Source: Syncephalis plumigaleata (Eukaryota; Zoopagomycota; Zoopagomycetes; Zoopagales; Piptocephalidaceae). From it: 28,021 nucleotides of DNA. Each line of letters opens with the position of its first letter. The first letter of the stretch is position 1. The stretch is taken from NCBI GenBank assembly GCA_025201365.1, contig JAIXMF010000168.1, forward strand, positions 1-28,021. The letters are read 5' to 3'. The position numbers and the translations under genes are program-made. The notes under the pieces were generated by a model, which was not told the DNA's origin, did not search any database, and saw only the letters and a list, made by a program, of their open reading frames with translations. This document shows positions 1 to 9,103 of the stretch, piece after piece.

Positions 1-3
1 GAG

Positions 4-465
4 ATGATTGTTAGTAAATCTACAAAGAAAGAGAAGAAAGAGAAAAAGGAAAAGAAAGACAAGAAGAAGAAGAAAGATAAAAAGGACAACTCTACAACAA
101 CTAATGATCAGAAGGATAAACATAGTAAGAAGCAAGCAAATACATCGTCATCGTCATCGAATAGCGACAACGATAGTGCATCTAATAAATCAGAAAAGAA
201 ACCATGGAATGATTGGTCGCAGGCTAATTTTAATGGTGACGACGATCGTAAAAGCAAGTTTCTTCGATTGTTAGGCGGAGGAGGAGGAGGAGGAGGAAAA
301 CAAGATACGAATTCGACATCAACGAGTAATCGTGAGGAATCCACTGCTATTAATGATACAACAGCTCAGAGAATGGCACAGGATATGGAGAACCAATTCA
401 ATCGAGGAATGCAAGCTAGGAAAGATCGGTTTCGCGGTCGTGGTGCTACTGGTCTAGGATTCTAA
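4..465 (+). CDS. Lysine-rich protein with small acidic protein (SMAP) domain; 5' end may be incomplete
   Basis: A 153-residue reading frame ends at TAA 463-465. Residues 8-43 are almost entirely Lys/Glu/Asp, followed by a Ser/Asn-rich stretch. Residues 66-92 carry the SMAP-like core (PWNDWSQANF, then KFLRLLGG), and the C-terminus (about 122-153) has a helix ending in a Gly/Arg tail (GRGATGLGF). This order, W-x-F then KFLRL(L/M)GG then Gly-rich end, is what I know from the SMAP domain of KNOP1-like nucleolar proteins and fungal homologues. A run of eight Gly codons (GGA/GGC) sits directly after the core and looks like repeat expansion. The basic tract suggests a nuclear or nucleolar protein, but that is inference. 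The ATG is at base 4, so an upstream exon could exist outside the window. Family call moderate; molecular function unknown. Confidence 0.7.
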   Translation: MIVSKSTKKEKKEKKEKKDKKKKKDKKDNSTTTNDQKDKHSKKQANTSSSSSNSDNDSASNKSEKKPWNDWSQANFNGDDDRKSKFLRLLGGGGGGGGKQDTNSTSTSNREESTAINDTTAQRMAQDMENQFNRGMQARKDRFRGRGATGLGF

Positions 466-1049
466 TGTGCATGTCTATTGAATACGTCATAAAAACATCA
501 TCATTTAATATAATACGATGAATACTAATTATATCGTGTAGTATACGAGTAATTACTAGCTATTAATAATACAAACAAATATTGAACATATTCTATTGCT
601 GTAATGTATGTGCAATAGCTTACGCGCATTATGGATATAACAGCGTAGAATAGCTGAGACTATCTATAGATCTGCTAATTAGTGCTTGTACATTATTTCT
701 AAAGCAGAATGTATTATTGATTCAATAAATAGCTATATGCTTGAACGGATCAGTTAGTATTTGATGTTTGCGCAATGGAATAATGGATTAATAGACCATA
801 TGAGCTTGTATCAATGTATTATTGACCTGAATATTGATGCATACTTGTATTGCCTTCGTTGAAATGTGTTAGTTTACGTACAGTTTTATTAATGAAATGT
901 ATCGGACATGTAGCGTATATCATATTGGTATTAGTGCACGAGTAGAAGCTGACTGCAGTAGACTACCGCAAACAAAATGAACAAAAAATAGAAATAGACA
1001 AAGAATAAGCCACCATAGATAAGGATAGAGCAGTTAGCTGTATTAGATG
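466..1049. other. Intergenic, AT-rich, no gene seen
   Basis: Stops are dense in all frames. It is probably the 3' flank of the SMAP-domain gene. I see no tRNA, repeat or conserved motif. Confidence 0.5.
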
Positions 1050-1380
1050 GGCATTTTAAATCATGTATTTACTAAATAAATTATGATGGTTATACTTACG
1101 GTTAATTGCATAGGAGTAGCAACGAGTGAACAAATAGAATACACGATAAACAATGTAATAAACAAGTAGTAACTAGTAGAATGACTGAGTTGACACGAAC
1201 GAGCAAGGGATGAGCAAGGAAGGGTACGTGAACACGTATGCCAGTTTATTTGAAGAAGCAGTGTATGCTTGTATGTGAATAAAGTATGGAGATGGCAGTA
1301 AACAAATAAAAATACAAATAAAAGCATGACGTAAGGGTGGCATACAAACAGATGACGGAAAAGAGCGGTAAAAGTGAAAG
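1050..1380 (-). repeat. Dispersed repeat, copy 1 (inverted relative to copy 2 at about 12585-12915)
   Basis: The reverse complement of this segment aligns by eye with 12585-12915. Across four consecutive 60-base blocks I count about 24 mismatches in 240 positions, so roughly 90% identity, falling off towards the 12915 end. Shared words include GTTTACTGCCATCT, AAACTGGCATACGTGTT and CATTCTACTAGTTACT. Reading frames inside are not conserved as protein (copy 2 has an in-frame stop), so I treat it as a non-coding or decayed mobile repeat. No terminal repeats or target duplication were found. Confidence 0.8.
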
Positions 1381-1920
1381 GTACATATTACAACGAGAGC
1401 AGTAAACACTTAAGCATTGATAAATAAGCAGGACAGTGCTAGAAGACAAAGGACTAGAACGAACAATAAACAAGGCTTATAGGTATAGTAATAATAACGA
1501 CAAGTGAGCATATAGATAGGATAGAGGAAGAGGAAGAGAACAAAGAGACAGATAAAAGTCATAGAGATCGTATGACAGAATAGCTGCTATTGGGAATGTG
1601 AATGTTAAAGTGAAAGAGGAAGTAAGTGGAATGCGAATGACACGAATAAGACGCGTATTACTGAGAAAGTAAACAAGTAAATAGAAGGAAAAGGAATAAA
1701 TAGCATATAGTTAAGGGGAAGTAGACGCGTGTTGTTTACTGATAAGTGGAATGTAGTTAATACTAAGAAGACAGCATTGGTAAAGTAGTAAATGGAAATA
1801 GCAATAAAATGGATGCTTAGAAATGAATTGGTATACCGTTAACGTTATTAGACACTAATAACAAACATGACAATTAGTATTAGTGCTTATTGATTGCTGG
1901 TAATAAATGAATAATCAAGA
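1381..1920. other. Purine-rich spacer downstream of the ketopantoate reductase gene
   Basis: The plus strand is strikingly A/G-rich (long AAGAGGAAGAGG-like runs near 1520-1560). Open frames here arise from this composition and show no domain. No gene is called. Confidence 0.45.
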
Positions 1921-1926
1921 TTTATT
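1921..1926 (-). terminator. Poly(A) signal AATAAA for the ketopantoate reductase gene
   Basis: AATAAA on the minus strand, 7 bases beyond the stop codon at 1933-1935. Position and orientation fit a cleavage/polyadenylation signal, though AATAAA is common in such AT-rich DNA. Confidence 0.4.
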
Positions 1927-1932
1927 GGCATC

Positions 1933-3193
1933 TTATTGCTTGGCCGACTTATTGTGATGTCGCTCTGCAATACGCATCATTTTATAGAGTGTATCAAGGC
2001 GTGGCATGTCTATATCGTGCTTTTTGGCTTCACGTATCGTGTTGCCTAGGATCACTTCAATCTCCATAGGATTACCTGCTGCGTAATCGACGTAGATCGA
2101 TGGCTTATACGCCGGTTGCTCACCCGTAAACTTTAGATTATCCTGCGGGGTAAGCGGTGGATAAGGACCGGGGAACTTGTCGGCACCAAATATCTTACGA
2201 GCGGTATTCCATATCTCGTCCATGGTCGCCTCTATCATTTGCTTACAATCCGGATCATTCAGCATGGAGTGCGTATCATGCAATTCCGTAAGTACCGAGG
2301 CAGGTCCAAACCCAGCATTCCATATGACCTTATTCCAACGAATAGGCTGTATATCATCGACTAGCTCGATCGGTACACCGCCTGCTTCGAATAGTTTGGC
2401 CAGCTCATTCGTATCCGACTCCAGTGTTTGTATTGGATGTCCCGCTCGATTATAGCAGCCTAGTCGTATTTCGCCACGTAGTGCATGGTAAACAACACCG
2501 GTGGCTATTTGCGTCACACCAATGTAGGTCACCGCAGATATACAGGGGTTATGCGGGAATCGTTCTGCCACGGGTTCCTCGATGCCCACACCATTCTGAA
2601 TGAGCACCACCTTCGTTTTACTCTCCGTGATGACAGGTGCAATAATATCGGCTGTAGATCTTAACTCGGGCAATGCCTTGGTACAGACTATCACATAGTC
2701 GTAGCCATCTGGCACTAAACTGGCTGCATTCTCCGTGGAATCGGCCACTAGTCATAATAACGTCATTGCGTTGATTAGTTACAATGACTATTATTATATT
2801 GTTGTAGCAGTGCATAACAGCACAACACAACACAACACACAATAATAAACGCCACACTTACCTTGCCATGGTTTAAATACATCTTCGCCGTACTTGAATG
2901 ATTTCATCTGAAATCCATTCTGTTTTACGGTAGTATAATTGGACCGACAAACACATACAACTTTACAGCCGGTCAATTGTAAACGCCAGCCGTAGTAGGA
3001 ACCAACTGCGCCAGCGCCAACTACAATAAATTTAATAAATTGTTTATTTACATGTTTATATGTCTGTCTGTTCGTTTGTTTGTTTACTTATGCATTTGTT
3101 TATCGTTACTCATTCCTGTCAAAAATACCTACCAATAAGCACGGTGGGTCCAGTATTGCTAGAGTAGTCGGTATGACTATTAGTAGACGACAT
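1933..3193 (-). CDS. 2-dehydropantoate 2-reductase (ketopantoate reductase)
   Basis: Reduces ketopantoate to pantoate with NADPH, the committed step towards pantothenate and CoA. Three exons on the minus strand: 3193-3133, 3020-2862, 2747-1933, with introns GTAGGT...TAG and GTAAGT...TAG; both junctions fall in phase 1 and give 344 residues. The dinucleotide-binding glycine motif V-GAGAVG-SYYG begins at residue 21, directly after intron 1. The C-terminal ApbA domain has RWNKVIWNAGF (Lys about 213, matching the catalytic lysine) and GNPMEIEVILG (Glu about 302, matching the conserved substrate-site Glu). Length is normal for the family (about 300-380). The N-terminal 20 residues are Ser/Thr-rich and could be a short extension. 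The upstream neighbour is divergent. E. coli panE and yeast PAN5 are the characterised relatives; some fungal paralogues in this superfamily have unproven substrates. Confidence 0.9.
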
Positions 3194-3670
3194 GATACGA
3201 CTATATGAGTTCAAGGAAAAGAAAGCATATCGGGCACACTTACGCACACGCTACATCATCCTCTATCCAAATTGATATGACTAATCGAGTGGTGTGGTGA
3301 TATTGCTCTACCTGCTTTATTCGGCCTATGATTTACCGACTTGCCCCTAGTCAATGTCGCTCATTCATTCGCTCATTCATTCTCTACCTCTCTTTTCTAA
3401 TACTGACGTAGTGAGTGCGTGTGTGTGACACAAATCAATTCAAAAAACTGATTCAGATAATCAGTCACAAGTACTATTTAAACTATTGATCATGCAAGAC
3501 ATCATTTACAAGACCCCTTTTCACATTCTACGTGAAAGCGTGCACGTTTCTTTCTTCTATCATCATTCATTCATCATCGTCATCGTCGTCGTCGTCTCGT
3601 TCTATCTGCTTATTTTTAGCCTCGCGACCAATACTATCTACTATCATTGAACATTGCTATTAGGATAGCA
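3194..3670. promoter_or_regulatory. Divergent intergenic region between ketopantoate reductase (-) and the C-terminally hydrophobic protein (+)
   Basis: A 477-bp spacer separates two oppositely oriented start codons, so promoters of both genes must lie here. It contains pyrimidine-rich stretches (about 3360-3395 and 3548-3605) and a CATCGTCATCGTCGTCGTC trinucleotide run near 3577. I see no convincing TATA box. Confidence 0.45.
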
Positions 3671-4711
3671 ATGAGTATACAAGGTAAGTAATGACGTGAA
3701 GATATAGATTTATTGTAGTATACGATTGAGCTAATCAGCAATTACATTTATATTTAACGTGTAATAGCCAACGAATCCTCACCATCGATTATCTCGTTTG
3801 GACACGATTGGGGGCTTTCTACATCAAGTGTAACTACTACTACCACTGCTAACAATACCACCAGTAACACTACATCTAGCAGCAACAACAACAACAGCAA
3901 CAGTAAACATAGTCAGCATAATAGTGTTGATAAATTAGCTGTCACTCATAACAATCAAAATATCGATTTCTATCAATCTATAAAGAAGCAGGAATCGTCA
4001 TCATCTGATACTATTACTAAAAAGCCTTTTAGTACGGGTATTCCCTCAGATTTACCACTAGCATCACCTCCTTCGTCATCCTCTTCGTCAATTCTCATCG
4101 TAAATCAAAAAGTCGATTCAACAACGATCACATCTTCGTCATCCACCACCACCAATACTACTCCTACTACTTCCCCTACAATTGATCGCTCCTTTTTAAA
4201 CATGGCTTCCTCAAAAGACAAATCCCCTAATGATTCACCATCATCTCCTCTACCAGAACAAGTGTTAAAGAGTACCAACGAGTTCCCTCCTTTACCCACT
4301 CAAGAGGATGCACCACCACCATCGTCACCACCTCTTCCTAATGGTGAATCATACGCACAAGCCACCAAGCACAATATAGCCAGTGAATCAGAAGAGCCAA
4401 TACCGGCTAAACCACGTAAACGCTCTCGAGGCCATCCATTCTCCATCCCATCAAGAGGAAGAGGAGCCGACAACGACGACAACAACTACGACAACGATGA
4501 CGACGACACTACCAAGAAGTGTGCAGTAGCCGCTAAAACCTGGTTCGGTGTTGGTGTAGTGGCAGCCGCCCTCGGTAAACTACTACTGAATCGATCGAAC
4601 CAGCAGAGCGGTAAGCCACTCTTGGTCGGTGGTGTAGTAACCGCTTTTGTATCAGGATTAAGCTGGGTATGGCTTCGTCGATCATCATCATCGTCATCCC
4701 GAGCAAGATAA
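3671..4711 (+). CDS. Low-complexity Ser/Thr/Asn-rich protein with C-terminal hydrophobic segments
   Basis: Two exons: 3671-3683 (ATG AGT ATA CAA G) and 3768-4711. The intron begins GTAAGT, has CTAAT near 3731 and ends TAG; the join keeps frame for 318 residues. Without the intron the downstream open frame would start at an internal Met (4202) and miss 149 residues. Residues 20-150 are Ser/Thr/Asn/Gln-rich. A more conserved-looking island follows (NEFPPLPTQED, then GESYAQATKHN, about 172-206). After a basic patch and an Asp/Asn run come two hydrophobic stretches: one around AAKTWFGVGVVAAALGKLLL and one around LLVGGVVTAFVSGLSWVWL, ending in an Arg/Ser tail. This looks like a membrane protein anchored at its C-terminus. 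I do not recognise the family. Exon 1 encodes only four whole residues. Confidence 0.65.
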
Positions 4712-5003
4712 TAAATGGTTCCTTCTTGCTTACATTAGACATTCAATGTCTATTTTCTGTATAAAGAATTCTCTTCAATAAATTCAAAGATTCATCATTT
4801 ATTAATATCCATTATGCTATCACATTAGTCATTATTCACTCTCTACAGGCTTTTTCCATCCAATTTGCGCAGTTAGCCTTCTGTTGTATGAATAAATGAT
4901 ATTTAACACTTACAAGGACTCCTGTATTCTGTTTCCCAGCCCCTCTCCCTTTTGGAGAAGAACTGGGGTGGTTGACGATACAACCCCGGTAATTTGTTAT
5001 TTG
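4712..5003. other. Convergent intergenic with an imperfect hairpin
   Basis: Between two convergent genes. Around 4936-4970 the bases CCAG-CCCC-TCTCC and GGAGA-AGAA-CTGG form a stem with an internal loop on the 3' side of the small minus-strand gene. It could act in 3'-end formation. Nothing else was seen. Confidence 0.3.
4777..4782 (+). terminator. Poly(A) signal AATAAA for the gene ending at 4711
   Basis: AATAAA lies 66 bases after the stop codon in a T-rich context (TCTTCAATAAATTC). Confidence 0.4.
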
Positions 5004-5289
5004 TTATTTGGTTCCTCGATGTCCTTGTCCTCCTTGTCTTGAATGATTGGAAGCAACGACACTTGGATGAGGGTGTGTTGGAACATCGGTTCCACTACGA
5101 AGGCAGTTGGTGATTTGAATGAAATCCAGACGAGCAACCATAACCCCGATTCCACAAATGATACTCGAGTCCTTTAACTTGCATGTCCTCTTAATCATTG
5201 TTTCGATGTGTGCATCTAGTAGAATAATGAATTAGTATACTGTAATAAATATCAAAGTGTAATGAGGTATACTTACCGTAAGGGATCAT
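5004..5289 (-). CDS. Possible small protein of unknown function, 74 aa
   Basis: Two minus-strand exons, 5289-5277 (ATG ATC CCT TAC G) and 5215-5004, flank an intron with a GTAAGT donor, a TACTAAT branch site and a CTAG acceptor. The phase-1 join extends the frame from the ORF's internal Met to an upstream ATG, giving MIPYDAHIETMIKRT at the N-terminus, which supports the model. An in-frame stop lies upstream of this ATG. The product has a mixed hydrophobic core (SSIICGIGVMVARLDFIQI) and a Gly/Gln/His-rich tail. The arrangement, a 13-nt first exon followed by the main exon, is the same as in the neighbouring gene at 3671. I do not recognise any domain. It may be a genuine small gene or a chance ORF; the complete splice signals tip the balance towards a gene. 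Confidence 0.45.
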
Positions 5290-6674
5290 GACAAGTAATA
5301 GGACACTTTCTCATTGATAGTGTGGGAGCTATGGTTGCTCGATTTGCTCAAGCACAATGTGTAGGCGATATACGATAAGGTAGTGTGAGTAGAATGTAAT
5401 AGGGACGATTGAACTGGAAGGTGAAGATAAGTTTATTCAATTCGTACAAAATAGGACCCATATTTATAGTGGATAATGTAACAATATTCAATATTGAAAC
5501 TATGGTGAGTGTTGAAGGGACATGGCTGCAATACCAGCATAGACACCAATCTCATGATGCAGGAATGGTTGGGGGTAATAATGAGCAATAAGGAGCGCAT
5601 CTCAGAAAGAATTACGTATACCTCTAGATACATTTAGTCAGTGGTGTTACCTTCAGATGCTCAAAAAAGGAGGATTACGTATACCTCTAGATACATTTCA
5701 TTAATGGTGTTACCTTCAGGTGCTCAAGAAAAGGAGGATCAATGCATCAAAGTGGCACAACTCCAAAGGTTCAAGAAAAGGAAAATCAGTGCAACAACGA
5801 GGAACTAAGCAACAAGAAATAACTTATCCATGATTGTTATCGCTTCACATCCAAGATATGTAAGTTTATCAACATGTCTATTATTTATTAACACTAATTG
5901 TAATATGTGATATCGCGATCATTATCATCTCCCTCAACTGCTAGGATCATGACAACAACTCAATAATAATAGCAATGCGATAATGGTGTTAACAATTATG
6001 TAAATCTATTTATTAATAAACTGCAAATGTTAAAGGATAAATGCGCAAATTGGATGGAAAAACACTGTATCTCATCTCCCCTTCACTTTCCATCCTCTCA
6101 CTCGTCACTATCATCTCCCTTCATTCATTTCATCCGTGCATCTATCCATCCACTCAACGCTCTTTCATTCCATGTATGTTATATGCTGTTCTATGTACTC
6201 ATTACTACACACTATTCCATGTTCCTTCTCTTCTCTTCCTTTCTCTCTATAAGCAATCCTTTGTCCACTCGTTACTCGCATATCTATTCACCGTAACACT
6301 CTTAACTGACTGTATGCACACTAACACACTCGTGAACACACTTGCTTGTTGCTTACGCGTTACTCGTTACTCGTTTATTGCTCATTCGCTCATTCTTTTG
6401 TTTATTGTTTCACTATCGCGTAACTGTCCCGCGACACTAATAAATGATTGATATGCTCGCACACACTCAATTGCTTATGCGTTTACTCGTTATTATTATT
6501 CACCATTCTTAACAAATTGTAGCAACGTTATCAGTATCCTTATTATAGATCGTTTATATACTCATGATATGATTAGTACATTGTAATGATAATACAATAT
6601 TGACAGTTAGATATCATTGATAATGTTCATCTGTGACATCAAATATGTATCGGTAACGAGTGACTAATATAACT
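5290..6674. other. Long intergenic region with tandem repeat and pyrimidine-rich block
   Basis: Apart from the repeat at 5611-5737 it contains a strongly pyrimidine-rich plus strand from about 6060 to 6520 with recurring words such as TTACTCGTT, CTCATTCGCTCATTC and TTTATTG. Open frames there (for example 6041-6451) are rich in Leu/Ser/Tyr/Cys as expected from composition alone. No gene is called. Confidence 0.45.
5611..5737. repeat. Two-copy tandem repeat, 63-64 bp unit
   Basis: Copy 1 (5611-5673) and copy 2 (5674-5737) both begin ATTACGTATACCTCTAGATA and end in AAGGAGG. They differ at a short block after ACATTT (AGTCAG versus CATTAA) and at a few other bases. A weaker third echo (TTCAAGAAAAGG) follows near 5772. 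No coding role is visible. Confidence 0.8.
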
Positions 6675-7553
6675 TTATTGCTTGTTGTATAAAGTAATAT
6701 AATTACTTAATGATGAAAAAATAGAATTAGGAGGATTTAGTGTACCCATAAGATTTTTCTCTTTTGATACATTGTTCGTCAAGTTGCTACTGAAATACAG
6801 CCAGATATCATTATAGCCTGTAATAAGGTGTTTGTGCATGTTTTTCCATTTACTTGAATCAGGAGATTCAGTAGCATTTCTACTCGACTCTTCTAATGCA
6901 TACTTTGCGTGTTTGCCATAGTCTGTTAGCGCTTGTGATACAATATCGATAACTTCATCGTATTCATTTTGCTTTGTTGAATACTCATCAATACGAGTAT
7001 TAAGCCAAGTAACTTCCTCATTGTGTTGTTCATCCAAATGCTGTTCTCGCTTATCCAACTTTTTCTTCCTATTGTCCAGCTCTTTTCTCTGTTGCTCCAT
7101 TTTCTTGGTACAATTATCTAACTCCAGTTGTTTCTGTCCGAGCTCTTCTTTTTCTTGGTGTAGCTGCTTCTCCATATCGCTAAGATCATTTTGCTTAGCA
7201 GCATTGTCCAATAATTGCTGCTGCGTACTAAGCTTAATGTTATTCATTTCTTGCTGTTGCTGACTCTTCTCCTCTTCTAATTGATTTATGCGAGTAGACT
7301 GCTCCTTGATTGCTTCCTTAGTCATGACAAGTTGCTCCTTTAGTTGAACATTCTCGCAACTCAGTTCACCAATGGTTTTCATCGATTTAATCTGCTCGTC
7401 TTTCGATGCAAGCAATTTATCTTTTGATGCAAGCAACTCATTTCTTAGTTGAGCATTCTCTTCGAACAGCTGTAGCATCCTACTATCCATTGTTTCGTTC
7501 GCCATTTGTTCTTCTTCCTCTGAATTTAATACGTTCGCTACTTCTTGCTTCAT
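6675..7553 (-). CDS. Coiled-coil protein of unknown function, 292 aa
   Basis: An intronless frame from ATG 7553 to TAA 6675-6677. Residues about 25-200 are a nearly continuous coiled coil rich in Gln/Glu/Lys with heptad-like Leu spacing (repeated LLASKDKLLASKDEQ, then Q-rich and K/E-rich segments). The C-terminal third (about 205-292) is non-coil, with aromatic residues (TGYNDIWLYFSSNL) and may be globular. The stop codon lies inside an AATAAA hexamer (minus strand, 6679-6674), so the 3' UTR may be very short or the real poly(A) signal is elsewhere. No motor, kinase or DNA-binding motif is visible. Candidates include cytoskeletal, septal or spindle-associated scaffolds, but nothing in the sequence chooses between them. 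Confidence 0.65.
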   Translation of the reverse strand: MKQEVANVLNSEEEEQMANETMDSRMLQLFEENAQLRNELLASKDKLLASKDEQIKSMKTIGELSCENVQLKEQLVMTKEAIKEQSTRINQLEEEKSQQQQEMNNIKLSTQQQLLDNAAKQNDLSDMEKQLHQEKEELGQKQLELDNCTKKMEQQRKELDNRKKKLDKREQHLDEQHNEEVTWLNTRIDEYSTKQNEYDEVIDIVSQALTDYGKHAKYALEESSRNATESPDSSKWKNMHKHLITGYNDIWLYFSSNLTNNVSKEKNLMGTLNPPNSIFSSLSNYITLYNKQ

Positions 7554-9103
7554 AGTTTGAATCCTTCAAAATAAGATATTCAGGCACGTATTGTGGTCCT
7601 AACTTGGAAGATATTGTAATGAGAATAAGGAGAAGAGAGCGCTTAAGTAATAATAATCAACTACAAGACGTGCTATGTAAGCATTTAATAGCATCGAGTG
7701 CAATCCTCCGTCCTTTTTTAAATTTATAATTTGTTTTTATTTGTTTTAAACATATATCCTTTTCTTTATTCCTTATCAACTATTGATAGCAATAACGCTT
7801 TCGTCGCAAGTGGCTATGGTTATGCGACACGTTAAGCATATATTCCATTCCTCATTATCGACTGATGTACAAAATTCTTAATTTTCTTTATTAGTCAATA
7901 AATGCGCAAGACTATTTATTAACAAGAACAAAAGTTAAGGACTAACAGTGTTAATAGATTGGAACAACCATGTAATACCATGCCAATGAGCAATGAATGG
8001 ATGTGCTAATGCCGTTATTACCGTCTATTAGTGTCATGTTAGCTATTGATATATACTATGCAAATAAAGATATAGCCATCATATGGGATTTCCTCGGCAC
8101 ATTTACAATATGCAATACAGTGTCAGACAGTACCACTACAAATACAAAATGCTAAGCGACGTAATGGGTAGTAGTTAGCGCGGATATTATGTATGTACGC
8201 GTACTTTCACAACGCACGAATAGAAGGTGTAGTGTTCGTTACGTATACATGTCGCAATTGGATAAACAAACAGCACTGGCTAGTAATTAACACGAGTACC
8301 GCGTACTTGCATATATTTATAATCACGAGTAAGTAAGGCAAAGGAGCAAGTGGAGACGTTGTATGCTGGCAAGCAAGTGTGGTGCCTAATGCATAGCGCG
8401 AGTGTTACGTATGCGTACGTGTCCCCACATACTACAAGCAATGATCAGCAAGTCAACGCGAATAAAGTGGTACAACGTGGCGAGCAAACGCAGTGAATAA
8501 AGAGTACGACATGAAATAATAGAAATACACGAGTGAGGGCAAGGGAGTGTCGCAAGCAAGTAGACAAGGGAGCGAGAAAGAGTGAACTGAATAGTGGATA
8601 GATCAGTATGAAAGACCCAGTGTGATATATGCCACGTTGATCGACAACGAATAAAGAACCAGCTACTACACAGCGTGAAGAGCAAAGTGTGTATACGGCA
8701 AAGTATACAGATTGGAGTGAGGCTGCCGACGAGTAGCGATACAAATACGAGTACGCGACATACAATCAATATAAACGACAAGTAGTCATTGGCAAAGCGG
8801 TAGACTAGACGGGAATAAGACGACCGACCGAGAACAACACAAAGACAAGTAGTATACGCTTGCAGCTAAGCGCAGCCTGTATATGACAGTAGACGAAGGT
8901 GGAGTAAGAGGAAAAGCATGAGTTATAGTGGTGTATTGTGTGGTCAGAAGACGAATAAAAGAATAAAAAGCAATAAATGAGAGAGCGTGTGTGCATTAGC
9001 GTGCATTATGTATTGATTGATAGGGATACAAACAACGAGTAACTATTAATGTTTGAAGGAACAACTTTATTATGTTCACTAAAGTAGAACTCAATTCATG
9101 AGT
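7554..9103. other. Intergenic region, purine-rich on the plus strand from about 8280
   Basis: This spacer lies between two minus-strand genes. From about 8280 to 9050 it is G/A-rich with many CGAGTA/GAGCGA words; minus-strand frames inside (for example 8386-8781) are Leu/Ser/Cys-rich with no domain and look like composition artefacts. A short motif AATGCGCAAGACTATTTATTAA at 7901-7922 recurs at 15119. No gene or RNA is called. Confidence 0.45.
9066..9071 (-). terminator. Poly(A) signal AATAAA for the Cdc20-like gene
   Basis: AATAAA on the minus strand, 33 bases past the stop codon of the WD40 gene. Confidence 0.35.

Noticed and set aside
1061-1473. Several overlapping minus-strand frames rich in Leu/Cys/Tyr/Ser that look like membrane proteins
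   Set aside because: They lie in purine-rich spacer and partly in the dispersed repeat; the homologous copy at 12585 has a stop in frame, and substitutions show no coding pattern.
6027-6451. Overlapping plus-strand frames of 89 and 136 codons
   Set aside because: Two frames open at once over a pyrimidine-rich tract, with no recognisable motif, indicates composition rather than coding.
8386-8996. Minus-strand frames of 63-131 codons resembling hydrophobic proteins
   Set aside because: Composition artefact of a purine-rich plus strand; overlapping frames are equally open, and there is no domain or splice support.
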